64,000 bases of DNA, taken from assembly GCF_003004785.1 (NCBI RefSeq), contig NZ_PVZS01000004.1, positions 36,103-100,102 of the forward strand, in the 5' to 3' direction. Numbering within the stretch: the stretch's first letter is position 1; the number at the start of each line of letters is the position of its first letter. The position numbers and the translations under genes were made by a program. Below the pieces are notes generated by a model. That model ran no database searches and had not been told where the DNA came from. It saw nothing but the letters and a program-made list of their open reading frames with translations. Origin of the DNA: Alsobacter soli. GTDB taxonomy: Bacteria > Pseudomonadota > Alphaproteobacteria > Rhizobiales > Beijerinckiaceae. Below are positions 53,236 through 61,358 of this stretch, one piece after another.

Positions 53236-54342
53236 ATGAGTCCAGCGCAGCAGGCGGGGCCCGTGCGGGTGCTCGTGGCGACGCCAACGGGATCCGAAGG
53301 GCAAGGCGGCATCGACCGCCTGTATTTCTACCTGCGCCAGGTGATCGCGCAGCGCGGGCTCGACGGCGTCGACATCCGATATTTCGCCGCGCGGGGGCCG
53401 GCGGAGGGCCGGCGCTCGATGCTGGCCTTTCCGGCGCGGATGCTTCGCTTCGCATGGGTCCTGGCGACGGGCGGCATCGACATCGTCCACCTGAACCACT
53501 CCACGCACGGCAGCGTCTATCGCAAGGCGGTGCTGGCGCTTGTCGCCGGGATCTTCGGAAAGCGGATCGTCATCCACTTCCACGGGATGGTCACGCCCAA
53601 GGACCAGGCCGCGCAGCCCTTCTGGTACAAGCTGCTGGGCTGGATGGCGCGCGACGCCGACAGGATCGTCGTGCTGGGACGCGCCTTCGCGCCATTCTTC
53701 TCCCGCACGCTCGGGGCCGCGCCGGAGCGCATCGCGGTGATCCCGAACGGCATCCCGGATTTTGCTCCCGGGATCGTGACGCCCAAAGCGCCGGACGGCG
53801 AGCCTCCCCTGATCCTGTTCGCCGGCGAGGTCGGGCTGCGCAAGGGCGCGGACCTGCTGCTGGATGCGCTGGCCAAGCTCGAGACGATGACGCCGGACTG
53901 GCGTTGCGTCATGGCGGGGAATGGCGAAGTCAACGTCTTCCGGTCCCATGCGGCCCGCCTGGGACTGGAGCACAAGGTGGCCTTCACGGGTTGGGTGGAC
54001 AGCGCGGCGGTCCACGCGCTGATGCGCGAAGCCGCGATCGTGGTCCTCCCCTCGCGCGTCGAGGGCCTGCCGCTCACGCTCCTGGAGGGAGCGTGCGCGG
54101 GCACTGCCCTGGTCGCCTCCGACGTCGGGGCGATCACGGACATCGTCGACGATGGCGTGACCGGCGCGATCGTGGCGCTCGAACCGCAGCACATCGCGGC
54201 GCGGCTGGCGGAATTGCTGTTGAGCCCGGATCGGCTGGGCCGGGCCCAGGTGGAGGCGCGGCGCGCCTTCGAGCAGCATTACGAGATCGGCCGGTTCGCC
54301 GACCACCTGCGCGGGCTTTATCTCGAGATCGCCGCTCGCTGA
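53236..54342 (+). CDS. Family 4 glycosyltransferase
   Basis: Encodes 368 residues. GT4 motifs: GSEGQGGIDRLYFYLRQVI at the start, HFHGMVTPKD, IAVIPNGI, LFAGEVGLRKGADLLLDAL and VVLPSRVEGLPLTLLEGACAGTALVASDVGA with the E-x7-E pair. It adds a sugar to the lipid-linked repeat. The ATG at 53236 is chosen; an in-frame ATG at 53203 would add eleven residues. The open frame further upstream is antisense to the Wzz-type gene. It ends 3 bases from the end of the convergent GH5 gene. Confidence 0.9.
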   Translation: MSPAQQAGPVRVLVATPTGSEGQGGIDRLYFYLRQVIAQRGLDGVDIRYFAARGPAEGRRSMLAFPARMLRFAWVLATGGIDIVHLNHSTHGSVYRKAVLALVAGIFGKRIVIHFHGMVTPKDQAAQPFWYKLLGWMARDADRIVVLGRAFAPFFSRTLGAAPERIAVIPNGIPDFAPGIVTPKAPDGEPPLILFAGEVGLRKGADLLLDALAKLETMTPDWRCVMAGNGEVNVFRSHAARLGLEHKVAFTGWVDSAAVHALMREAAIVVLPSRVEGLPLTLLEGACAGTALVASDVGAITDIVDDGVTGAIVALEPQHIAARLAELLLSPDRLGRAQVEARRAFEQHYEIGRFADHLRGLYLEIAAR

Positions 54343-54345
54343 GGG

Positions 54346-55605
54346 CTACGCCCGCAGGCCCAGGGCCCGCAACTGCACGGGATCGAAGGCGACGCCGTCA
54401 TCCCTCTCGACAAGCGCCATGCCGCCATATCCGGTCACCGCCCAGAGCGCCCAGGCGAAACCGTTGGCTTCGGCCTCGACCCGAACGTCCGTCAGCCAGC
54501 GCGCTCGGGCCCCGTCGTCCGACGCCCTGTAGGGTCCGTAGGTCCGCGTTACGCCGAACTCGCCCAGCAGGATGCGCTTAGGATCGACGCCGCTGCGGCG
54601 CGTCCAATCGACGACCGAGCGGAAGTCGCGCCAGATGGCGTTCCGGCCGAAGCCCGAATCGAGATAGGCGCTGGCCGCCGCCTTGGCGCCGCGCAGCGCG
54701 GCGCCGCGCTGGGAGGCGCTGAGGCCCGGCTCGGCATCGACATTGCGCGCGACCTGCTCGAGGACGGCGGCCTTGTCGACGCTGTTCGCCGGGTAGGGAA
54801 GGTTCGACAGGTAACGCCAGAAGCGCGCGTCTCCCTGATCGGCGCGCACGCCCTGGTGCGTGAACACGTGCGGGGCGTAGTAGTGGAACGTCCACCAGAC
54901 GTCGCTGCCGCGGAACGGCGCGGGATCCAGGGCGAGGAGGCCGTCCTTGTCCCCTCCCCTGGCGCCGGAAAGGACGATCGGCAGCTGCGGCGCCACGGCC
55001 TGGGCCTGCGCGTGCAGCTCGACCAGCATGGCCTGCCAGCGCGCCGCCGATGCCCCGTCCCACCCGTACTGGGGCTCGTTCATCAGCTCCAGCGCAAGCC
55101 GGGGCAGGCCGAGATCTCGCAGCAGCCTGGCGGTCCGGCCGATCATGCGGCCATAGGCGGCGAACAGCGGCGAGTCCAGGCGCGCGGTGATCAAGTCGGG
55201 CGCGTAGGCCGGAACCTGGCTGACGGGGTGAAAATCCACGATCACGCCGAAGCCGGCCTGGATCAGACGCATCACATTGGCGCGCAGGACGTCGTCGAGC
55301 GCGTCCCTGCGTGCTCCCTCGAACTGGAGGAAGGGGCCGGGGTCGATCGTGAGCCGGATGAAATCGAATCCGGCCTTTCCGAGATTGGCCAGGATCGCGT
55401 CGGGCGTCTGGTGGGCTTCGCCAGCGAACGGCGGCCAGGCGAAACGGCTCTTGTCGGCGGATTCGACGGAAGCCCAGTTCATCAGGTTGTGGATGCTGGC
55501 GCCGCGCCGGAAAATAGGCGCCGCGGCGGCGACTGGCGCGGACGCTCCCGCGCAGGCGGACGCCGCCGCCAGCGCCAGGAACGCCCTGCGGTTCATGCAT
55601 GTCAT
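54346..55605 (-). CDS. Secreted family 5 glycoside hydrolase (cellulase-like)
   Basis: Encodes 419 residues. A twin-arginine-like signal (MNRRAFLALAAASACAGASA) leads the protein. GH5 motifs: FDFIRLTIDPG, VIVDFHP, acid/base Glu177 in LELMNEPQ and nucleophile Glu349 in LLGEFGV. It should cut beta-linked polysaccharide in the periplasm or outside. The ATG at 55605 overlaps the stop of the polymerase gene by 4 nt, so the two are coupled. Such glycanases in polysaccharide loci often trim the polymer, as ExoK does for succinoglycan. Confidence 0.9.
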   Translation of the reverse strand: MTCMNRRAFLALAAASACAGASAPVAAAAPIFRRGASIHNLMNWASVESADKSRFAWPPFAGEAHQTPDAILANLGKAGFDFIRLTIDPGPFLQFEGARRDALDDVLRANVMRLIQAGFGVIVDFHPVSQVPAYAPDLITARLDSPLFAAYGRMIGRTARLLRDLGLPRLALELMNEPQYGWDGASAARWQAMLVELHAQAQAVAPQLPIVLSGARGGDKDGLLALDPAPFRGSDVWWTFHYYAPHVFTHQGVRADQGDARFWRYLSNLPYPANSVDKAAVLEQVARNVDAEPGLSASQRGAALRGAKAAASAYLDSGFGRNAIWRDFRSVVDWTRRSGVDPKRILLGEFGVTRTYGPYRASDDGARARWLTDVRVEAEANGFAWALWAVTGYGGMALVERDDGVAFDPVQLRALGLRA

Positions 55606-56906
55606 CGCGTGTCTCCGGGCTCTGGGGCCGTGGGCCGGTAGGCGACCAGGTAAAGGACGATGAGGAGGACGGCCGGGCTCTTGGACGACAGCGTGTTGTT
55701 GGACAGCGCGCAGAGCAGGAAGGCGGCGACGGCCATGAGGGTCCGCCAGCCGGAGCCGGATGCCAGACGCCACAGAGTCCAAAGAATGCAACTGAAGAGA
55801 AGCGCGGCGCCAAGCGCGCCGAACTGGAAAACGAACAGCACCACCGGGCTCTCGATGAACTCGAAGCCGAGCTTCTCGAAGGCGAGCTTGCGGATCCAGA
55901 GCAGGTCCGCGCCCAGCAGGATGTCGCGCCAACTCACCAGGCTGAAGATGCGGTAGATCTCGACCCGCGCGTTGGCGCTGTCATCGACGTAGCCGTCGGA
56001 GATGAAGCGCTCGAGCAGGCCGAGTTGGGCCATGACCGGAATGGCCACCGGGATGGCGCAGAGCAGCCCAAGCACGATGAGGATCCGGATCTGAAGCCGG
56101 CGCGTGGGATCGGGGTTCGCCAAGCGAGCCGTGAGCGCGGTCGCCAGCGACACCCCGGCGCAGATCAGGGCGCCGGTTCGCGCCCCGGCTGCGAAGGCCG
56201 CCACGGTCAGCAGCGCCATGGCCGCCATCTTCGCCCAGGCGGGCCAGCGCGTGGCCACCACGAAGCCGATCGAGGTCGCGTTGTAGAGGCCCACCACAAG
56301 CGGATGGGACGTCAGCCCGGTGGGCCGGAAGCCGTTCTCGACGTAGGGATAGGGCAGCAGCCGCATGCCCGTGGCCTTTTCGGCCAGCACCACCAGCGAG
56401 CTCAGCAGCATGAAGGCCAGCATCGCGTCGCCAATGGCGCGCCGCGTCGCGGGCCCGACGCAGAACATCAGCGCGCCGCCCAGCGCGGCGCTGACGTAGG
56501 TGTCGACCAGGAAGCCGGCCGAGACCGTGTTGCCGGACAACACGATCACGGCGGTCAGGCCGACGACCACGGCGAGCAGAACGCCCAGCTGGCGCAGGAC
56601 GCGGGCTTCCGCGGGCAGCAGGATGATCCGGGCGCCGAGCAGCGCGGCGCCCAGCAACAGGACGCCGAGATAAGTGCCGACGTGGATCTTCTCGACCACC
56701 GAGCCGCCGTCATTCGAGTAGTTGACGACGGCGTTAAGCAGGTTCTCCGACAACAGGAAACGCGACAGGAGCGCCGTCCCGGCTCCCCAGGCGAGAAGGG
56801 GGGCGAGGATGTCTTCGCGACCGTCTCGGCGCCATGGATCGGCTTGCTGTTCCGGCGAGAAAAGGCCGGCCGAGGGCGCCAGGGGCAGGGACGCTCCGCG
56901 CCGCAT
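55602..56906 (-). CDS. Polysaccharide polymerase, VpsF/Wzy-like membrane protein
   Basis: Encodes 434 residues with about ten to twelve helices. The region GFRPTGLTSHPLVVGLYNATS and SNNTLSSKSPAVLL resembles VpsF-family polymerases, where a His in HPL and Arg in ARTGAL lie in conserved loops. It should join repeat units on the periplasmic side. Its start overlaps the end of the sugar-transferase gene by one base, and its end overlaps the GH5 start. Wzy proteins are highly divergent, so this call rests on topology and locus. Confidence 0.82.
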   Translation of the reverse strand: MRRGASLPLAPSAGLFSPEQQADPWRRDGREDILAPLLAWGAGTALLSRFLLSENLLNAVVNYSNDGGSVVEKIHVGTYLGVLLLGAALLGARIILLPAEARVLRQLGVLLAVVVGLTAVIVLSGNTVSAGFLVDTYVSAALGGALMFCVGPATRRAIGDAMLAFMLLSSLVVLAEKATGMRLLPYPYVENGFRPTGLTSHPLVVGLYNATSIGFVVATRWPAWAKMAAMALLTVAAFAAGARTGALICAGVSLATALTARLANPDPTRRLQIRILIVLGLLCAIPVAIPVMAQLGLLERFISDGYVDDSANARVEIYRIFSLVSWRDILLGADLLWIRKLAFEKLGFEFIESPVVLFVFQFGALGAALLFSCILWTLWRLASGSGWRTLMAVAAFLLCALSNNTLSSKSPAVLLIVLYLVAYRPTAPEPGDTR

Positions 56907-57619
56907 CAGAAGGCGTTCCGATAGGCGCGAGGCAGGACCGTCATGGCCAGGATCTTGAGATCCAGGGCCAGCGACCAGCAGTCCACATAGGCGAGGTCGT
57001 GCTCGACCCGGCGGCGCATCTTGTCGAGCGTGTCGGTTTCGCCGCGCAGCCCGTTCACCTGCGCCCAGCCCGTGAGGCCGGGCAGGACGGCGTGCCTCCG
57101 CTCATACCCAGGCAGCAACGCCGCGTAGTAGCGGTTGTGCGCGAGCGCGTGCGGGCGCGGGCCCACCAGCGACATGTCTCCCGCCAGCACGTTCAGGAGT
57201 TGCGGGAGCTCGTCCAGGCTCACGCGGCGCAGGAGGGCGCCGACCCTGGTCACCCGCGGATCGAGGCGCGTCGCCTGGCGCACGTCCGCCCCATCCTCGA
57301 GCGCGACCATGGTGCGGAATTTCCAGATGCGGAACACCCTGTAGTCCAGGCCGTGGCGCCTCTGGCGGAAGAACACCGGCCCTGGGCTATCGAGCTTGAC
57401 GGCGGCGGCGATCACCAGGAGGACCGGCCCCAACAGCGCCAGGGCGCAAGCGGCGAGCACGACATCGAGCAGGCGCTTGGCCCGCGACCGCGCCGCTGCT
57501 GGATTCCAAGGGCGCGCAAGCCCGGACTCAAGCGTGTCATCCTGAAGCGCATAAACTCCAGGTTGTGTTTTCTGGCGATACGGCGTTCCGGGATGGAGTT
57601 GATGAATCTGATCCAACAT
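56906..57619 (-). CDS. Priming sugar transferase, WcaJ/ExoY type (bacterial sugar transferase)
   Basis: Encodes 237 residues. The core has [38 protein letters not shown] with a membrane segment, [35 protein letters not shown] and [16 protein letters not shown]. It transfers a sugar phosphate to undecaprenyl phosphate and starts repeat-unit assembly. It is short, like ExoY, with a single membrane anchor. The ATG at 57619 has only a weak ribosome site. It leads the sugar-transferase, polymerase, GH5 operon. Confidence 0.92.
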   Translation of the reverse strand: MLDQIHQLHPGTPYRQKTQPGVYALQDDTLESGLARPWNPAAARSRAKRLLDVVLAACALALLGPVLLVIAAAVKLDSPGPVFFRQRRHGLDYRVFRIWKFRTMVALEDGADVRQATRLDPRVTRVGALLRRVSLDELPQLLNVLAGDMSLVGPRPHALAHNRYYAALLPGYERRHAVLPGLTGWAQVNGLRGETDTLDKMRRRVEHDLAYVDCWSLALDLKILAMTVLPRAYRNAF

Positions 57620-57911
57620 GGGCCGGTTCCGGGGGCTTCCGCCAGCTCGTCGCAAGCCTCGGGCCGTCCGAGCACAGCGCGTCGCGGCGCCGTCGCGACC
57701 GGGGCTAAAGAAGCGGGATCCACCGAAACCGGAGCTCTGTTGTGCGTCTCGACTGATCTGGCAGGGCCGCCTGGGCCGCGAAAACCTTCTTGGGTCTTAA
57801 CCGTTTCGGCCGATACTGGATAAATTCTTGATAGATTACCGTTGCGTAATCTTCGTTCGTCGTAGACTCTCCTCGCATGCCGCTTCGCCCTGCTCATCTT
57901 CAGGTTTGCCC
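57620..57911. promoter_or_regulatory. Divergent promoter region with an AT-rich inverted repeat
   Basis: 292 bases between the sugar-transferase operon and the GIPC-transferase-like gene. A perfect inverted repeat with arms AGATTAC (57833-57839) and GTAATCT (57846-57852), spacer CGTTGC, is a good operator candidate. TTAACC at 57797-57802 looks like a CtrA half-site. The repeat is much richer in A/T than the rest of the locus. Confidence 0.5.
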
Positions 57912-59369
57912 ATGAGGATCGCGCTCGTCGCGCGTGGCGGGGTCGCGCGGAGCTGGCATGGGGATCTGGCCCGCCGGTTGCGGAGCGCCGGCCACGAGGT
58001 CGTGTCGTGCAGGGTGTCGGGCGAAGACGACCTGCCGCCTGCTCTCCGAAACCTGATCTGGTTCGAACGGTCCCTGTTCGGCCGCACGCTGCGGGCTCTC
58101 GAGCCCGTGTCGGAAGCGTCCCAGCCCGGTGCGCTTCCGGCTGAGCCAGAAGCTGAACTGGTCATCGCGCTGGACGAGGTCGACCTGCCAGGCCAGACGC
58201 CCGTGCTGCGCGCCAGCTTCGACGGGCGCTTCGGATGGAGCGCGCTCTATGAAGCGCTGCTGGCCGAGAGGTCGCCGCACATCGCGATCGTGCGCGACCC
58301 AGACGGGGTCGTGCTGGCGGAAGGCGTGGCGGCGCTGCCGCAACCGGCGCTGTTTTGCACGAGCCTGGACGCCACATTGGCCCGCCTGGCCAACCTTTTC
58401 GCAGCGGCGGCCGAACCGGGAGCGGCCCCGAGCGCGCGCCGGGCTGCCCGCCCCAAGGCCACCCCGGCGCCGCCGGTCGCCTTCGCGACAGCTCATCTGG
58501 CGAGAGCCGTCGGCCGGAAGCTCCGGGCCCTGGTGGAGCATCCCATCCACTGGCGTATCGGATGGCGGCGCCTCGACGGCGCTCCCGACCTGTTCGAATC
58601 CTTGTCATGGCCGGCGACGGGATACACATGGTTTCAGCCTGGCCCAGGCGTCTATGTGGCCGACCCGTTCGTGGTCGAGCGGGACGGGCGAACACACGTC
58701 TTCTGCGAGGTGTTTCACCACGCCGACCCGCGCGGGCGGATCGGCGTTTTCACGCTCGACCGGGACGGGGTCCCGGGGCCGCTGCGCATCGTGCTGGAGC
58801 GGCCCTACCACCTGTCGTACCCCTTCGTGTTTGAGCGTGACGGGCAGGTCTGGATGATCCCGGAGACCTACGAAAACCGGAGCGTCGAGCTCTACCGCGC
58901 CGTGCGGTTTCCGGATGTCTGGGAGCACGAGGCGGATCTTTGCACGGGCGTCGAACTGTCCGACGTCACGATCGCCGAGCACGATGGACGTTTCTGGATG
59001 TTCGCGGCCGAAACGGCCGGGGGCCCGACGACCTGGGATGCGCTGAGCCTGTTCATGGCTGACCACTGGCGCGGCCCATGGCGCGCGCATCCCGCCAACC
59101 CGGTGCTGATCGATGCTCAGGCCGGTCGCCCGGCGGGCCAACTGGTTCGGCGTGGCAAGACCCTCTTGCGCCCAGCACAGGACAGCCGGACGGGCTACGG
59201 CTCCGGCCTGTCCATCTGCAGAGTCGACCGCCTCGATCCCGAGGGTTACGCGCAGACCACGCTGAGCACGCTACGCCCGTTGGGCCGCCGGGACACCGGG
59301 GCCCATACGCTGAACGTCGGGAGCGGCTTCGAGCTGGTGGACCACTGCAGTCCGATGCTGCGGTGGTGA
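57912..59369 (+). CDS. Glucosamine-inositolphosphorylceramide transferase-like protein with formyltransferase-like N-terminus
   Basis: Encodes 485 residues. The N-terminal 170 residues (MRIALVARGG, then VLRASFDGRFGWSALYEALLA and PHIAIVRDPDGVVLAEG) look like a formyltransferase-type fold. The C-terminal part from about 215 is a five-bladed propeller: YVADPFVVERDGRTHVFCEVF, YPFVFERDGQVWMIPETYEN and LSDVTIAEHDGRFWMFAAE. Such propellers occur in plant GINT1-like proteins and in bacterial polysaccharide loci. Its reaction is not known. The ATG at 57912 follows a weak AGG site. Convergent with wecB. Confidence 0.72.
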   Translation: MRIALVARGGVARSWHGDLARRLRSAGHEVVSCRVSGEDDLPPALRNLIWFERSLFGRTLRALEPVSEASQPGALPAEPEAELVIALDEVDLPGQTPVLRASFDGRFGWSALYEALLAERSPHIAIVRDPDGVVLAEGVAALPQPALFCTSLDATLARLANLFAAAAEPGAAPSARRAARPKATPAPPVAFATAHLARAVGRKLRALVEHPIHWRIGWRRLDGAPDLFESLSWPATGYTWFQPGPGVYVADPFVVERDGRTHVFCEVFHHADPRGRIGVFTLDRDGVPGPLRIVLERPYHLSYPFVFERDGQVWMIPETYENRSVELYRAVRFPDVWEHEADLCTGVELSDVTIAEHDGRFWMFAAETAGGPTTWDALSLFMADHWRGPWRAHPANPVLIDAQAGRPAGQLVRRGKTLLRPAQDSRTGYGSGLSICRVDRLDPEGYAQTTLSTLRPLGRRDTGAHTLNVGSGFELVDHCSPMLRW

Positions 59370-59370
59370 G

Positions 59371-59413
59371 GAGCCGGGGCGGAGCAAGCGCAGGCTACCG
59401 CTGAACCCGGCTC
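59371..59413. terminator. Hairpin between the GINT-like gene and wecB
   Basis: Outer arms GAGCCGGG (59371-59378) and CCCGGCTC (59406-59413) enclose an inner pair GCGG/CCGC at 59379-59382 and 59398-59401. It lies between two convergent stops, so a two-way terminator is likely. No T tract is seen. Confidence 0.4.
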
Positions 59414-59424
59414 ACGCCCGACTG

Positions 59425-60606
59425 TCAGGCCTCGGCCGCGACCGCGATTGCGGGCTTCGGCCTGGCAGGCACGTGCAGAGGAGCCACGCCGGCCCGCTCC
59501 AGGAGATCGGCCACGATGCGGGCCGTGGCCCGGCCATCCCCGAACGGGTTGGCGCCCCCGGCCATGGCGGCGTAGCGCCTCGGATCGTCAAGCAGATCGG
59601 AAACGTGGCCGACGATGCGCGCCGGATCGGTGGAGACCAGGCGGGCGACCCCAGCCTCCACGGCCTCCATGCGCTCGCTGGTGTCGCGCATCACCAGCAC
59701 GGGCTTGCCCAGCGCCGGCGCCTCCTCCTGGACGCCGCCGGAATCCGTGAGGATCAAGGATGCGCGCGTCATCAGGTAGACGAAGCTGCGATAGTCCTGC
59801 GGTTCGATCAGCGAGATCGCCGGGACGTTGGCGAGGTAGTCGAAGACGGGCTGGCGCACATTGGGGTTCAGGTGGACCGGATAGACGATCTGGACGCCGT
59901 CCCGCTTCGCGAGCTCGCGCAGGGCCGTGCAGATCCGGATAAAGCCGTCGCCGAAGCTTTCCCGCCGGTGGCCGGTGACCAGGATCATGCGCTTGCCAGC
60001 GTCCAGCCAATCGAAGCGAGCTCCCAGCCGGTCTCGAACCGGCCCGGGCGCGGTGACTTCGTCGGCCACATGAAGCAGCGCGTCGATCACCGTGTTGCCC
60101 GTGACCAGGATCGAGGACGCAGGGTAGCCCTCGGCCAACAGCGCGCGGCGGGCCTTGTCGGTGGGGGCGTAGTGGCGGTTGGAGACCACCGCCGTCAGGC
60201 GGCGGTTGGCCTCCTCGGGCCAGGGGCTCATGAGATCGCCCGTGCGCAGCCCCGCTTCCACGTGCCCGACCGGGACCTTGTTGAAGAAAGCGGCCAGGGC
60301 GGCGGCCGTGCTGGTCGCGGTGTCGCCCTGCACGAGCACGAAGTCGGGCCGGTAGGAGCGCATGATGGGGTCGAGCCCGCTCAGGACGCGGGCGGAGATC
60401 TCGGCGAGCGTTTGGTCGCCGGTCATGATGTCGAGGTCGTCGTCCGGCTTGACCCCGAAGATTGCGAGCGTGTCATCCAGCATGCGCCGGTGCTGGCCGG
60501 TGACGCATACGCGGGACTCGACGCCAGGCAGGGCGCGGAGGGCCATGACGATGGGGGCCATCTTGATGGCTTCGGGTCGGGTGCCGAAAACGGACAGAAT
60601 GCGCAT
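59425..60606 (-). CDS. wecB: UDP-N-acetylglucosamine 2-epimerase
   Basis: Encodes 393 residues. Starts MRILSVFGTRPEAIKMAPIV, the WecB signature. VQGDTATSTAAALAAFF, HVEAGLRTGD, PWPEEANRRL and LTDSGGVQEEAP are all present. It interconverts UDP-GlcNAc and UDP-ManNAc, the substrate of the WecC-type enzyme encoded at 49433. It stands alone on its transcript, with an inverted-repeat element upstream that is also seen at other promoters of the locus. Confidence 0.96.
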   Translation of the reverse strand: MRILSVFGTRPEAIKMAPIVMALRALPGVESRVCVTGQHRRMLDDTLAIFGVKPDDDLDIMTGDQTLAEISARVLSGLDPIMRSYRPDFVLVQGDTATSTAAALAAFFNKVPVGHVEAGLRTGDLMSPWPEEANRRLTAVVSNRHYAPTDKARRALLAEGYPASSILVTGNTVIDALLHVADEVTAPGPVRDRLGARFDWLDAGKRMILVTGHRRESFGDGFIRICTALRELAKRDGVQIVYPVHLNPNVRQPVFDYLANVPAISLIEPQDYRSFVYLMTRASLILTDSGGVQEEAPALGKPVLVMRDTSERMEAVEAGVARLVSTDPARIVGHVSDLLDDPRRYAAMAGGANPFGDGRATARIVADLLERAGVAPLHVPARPKPAIAVAAEA

Positions 60607-60684
60607 GCCAGCCTCGCGTCAGCGGCCACAGGGGGGCCGTCTCGTTGACCCGAGGGCAGCAAGCGCGAGGCCAAGTCTCCGCCA

Positions 60685-60704
60685 CGCAACAACTCAAGGT
60701 TGCG
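60685..60704. promoter_or_regulatory. Inverted repeat upstream of wecB
   Basis: Arms CGCAAC (60685-60690) and GTTGCG (60699-60704) with an 8-nt spacer lie 79-98 bases upstream of the wecB ATG. The element contains CTCAAGGTTG, close to the elements near 50814-50876 and 53156-53193. Confidence 0.5.
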
Positions 60705-60821
60705 GCTTCGGCTGTGCCGAAATCAACCTATGCGTGTCCCGGAGCGACCCCGGAGCGCGCGCCAAAACGGAACGGGGCAGGCGGACTGGACAGGCGGGGG
60801 CGGATAGGGTTTGCAGGAGGC

Positions 60822-61358
60822 ATGACGCTCCCTGCCCTCACCCTCATTCTTGGCGGCGCCCGCTCCGGCAAGAGCCGGCACGCCGAGGCGCTCGTCACGG
60901 CCGAGGCCGGCCCCTGGCGCTACGTCGCCACCGGACAGGCGTTCGACGCGGAGATGGAGGAGCGCATCGCGCTGCACCGGGAGCGCCGGGGCCAGGGCTG
61001 GAGCACGGTGGAAGCCCCGATCGAGCTGCCGCAGGTCTTGCGAGAGCTTGGGCGCGAGAGCCCGGGCCCGATCCTGGTGGACTGCCTGACGCTCTGGGTC
61101 ACCAACTTGCTTCTCGGCGAACACGACATCCCCGCCGCCGCCGCGCACCTCGAGCGCGCGCTTGAGGCCAACCGGGCGCCGGTGGTGCTGGTCAGCAACG
61201 AGGTCGGGCTCGGGATCGTCCCGGAGAACAAGCTCGCCAGGCGCTTCCGCGACGAGGCGGGGCGCCTGCACCAGCGGCTCGCCTCCAGGGCCGACCGCGT
61301 GCTGTTCGTCGTGGCCGGGGTTCCCATGGTGGTGAAGGAGGCCGGCCCTCAGCCCTGA
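60822..61358 (+). CDS. cobU: Adenosylcobinamide kinase / adenosylcobinamide-phosphate guanylyltransferase
   Basis: Encodes 178 residues. The P-loop GGARSGKS is at 11-18. His52 in IALHRERRG is the likely guanylylated residue. VDCLTLWVTNLL and VSNEVGLGIVPENKLARRFRDEAG complete the family pattern (CobU, also called CobP). It phosphorylates adenosylcobinamide and adds GMP late in B12 synthesis and salvage. AGGAGG at 60815-60820 supports the start. No other cob gene and no cobalamin riboswitch is seen nearby. The last 10 bases overlap treZ, which is convergent. Confidence 0.96.
   Translation: MTLPALTLILGGARSGKSRHAEALVTAEAGPWRYVATGQAFDAEMEERIALHRERRGQGWSTVEAPIELPQVLRELGRESPGPILVDCLTLWVTNLLLGEHDIPAAAAHLERALEANRAPVVLVSNEVGLGIVPENKLARRFRDEAGRLHQRLASRADRVLFVVAGVPMVVKEAGPQP

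Noticed and set aside
52024-54342. A very long plus-strand frame ending with the GT4 gene
   Set aside because: Everything before about 53200 is antisense to the Wzz-type gene; the GT4 domain begins at 53236.
60607-60821. Possible cobalamin riboswitch before cobU
   Set aside because: No GCCACTG-type core or B12-box is present, and the stretch is explained by the wecB upstream region.
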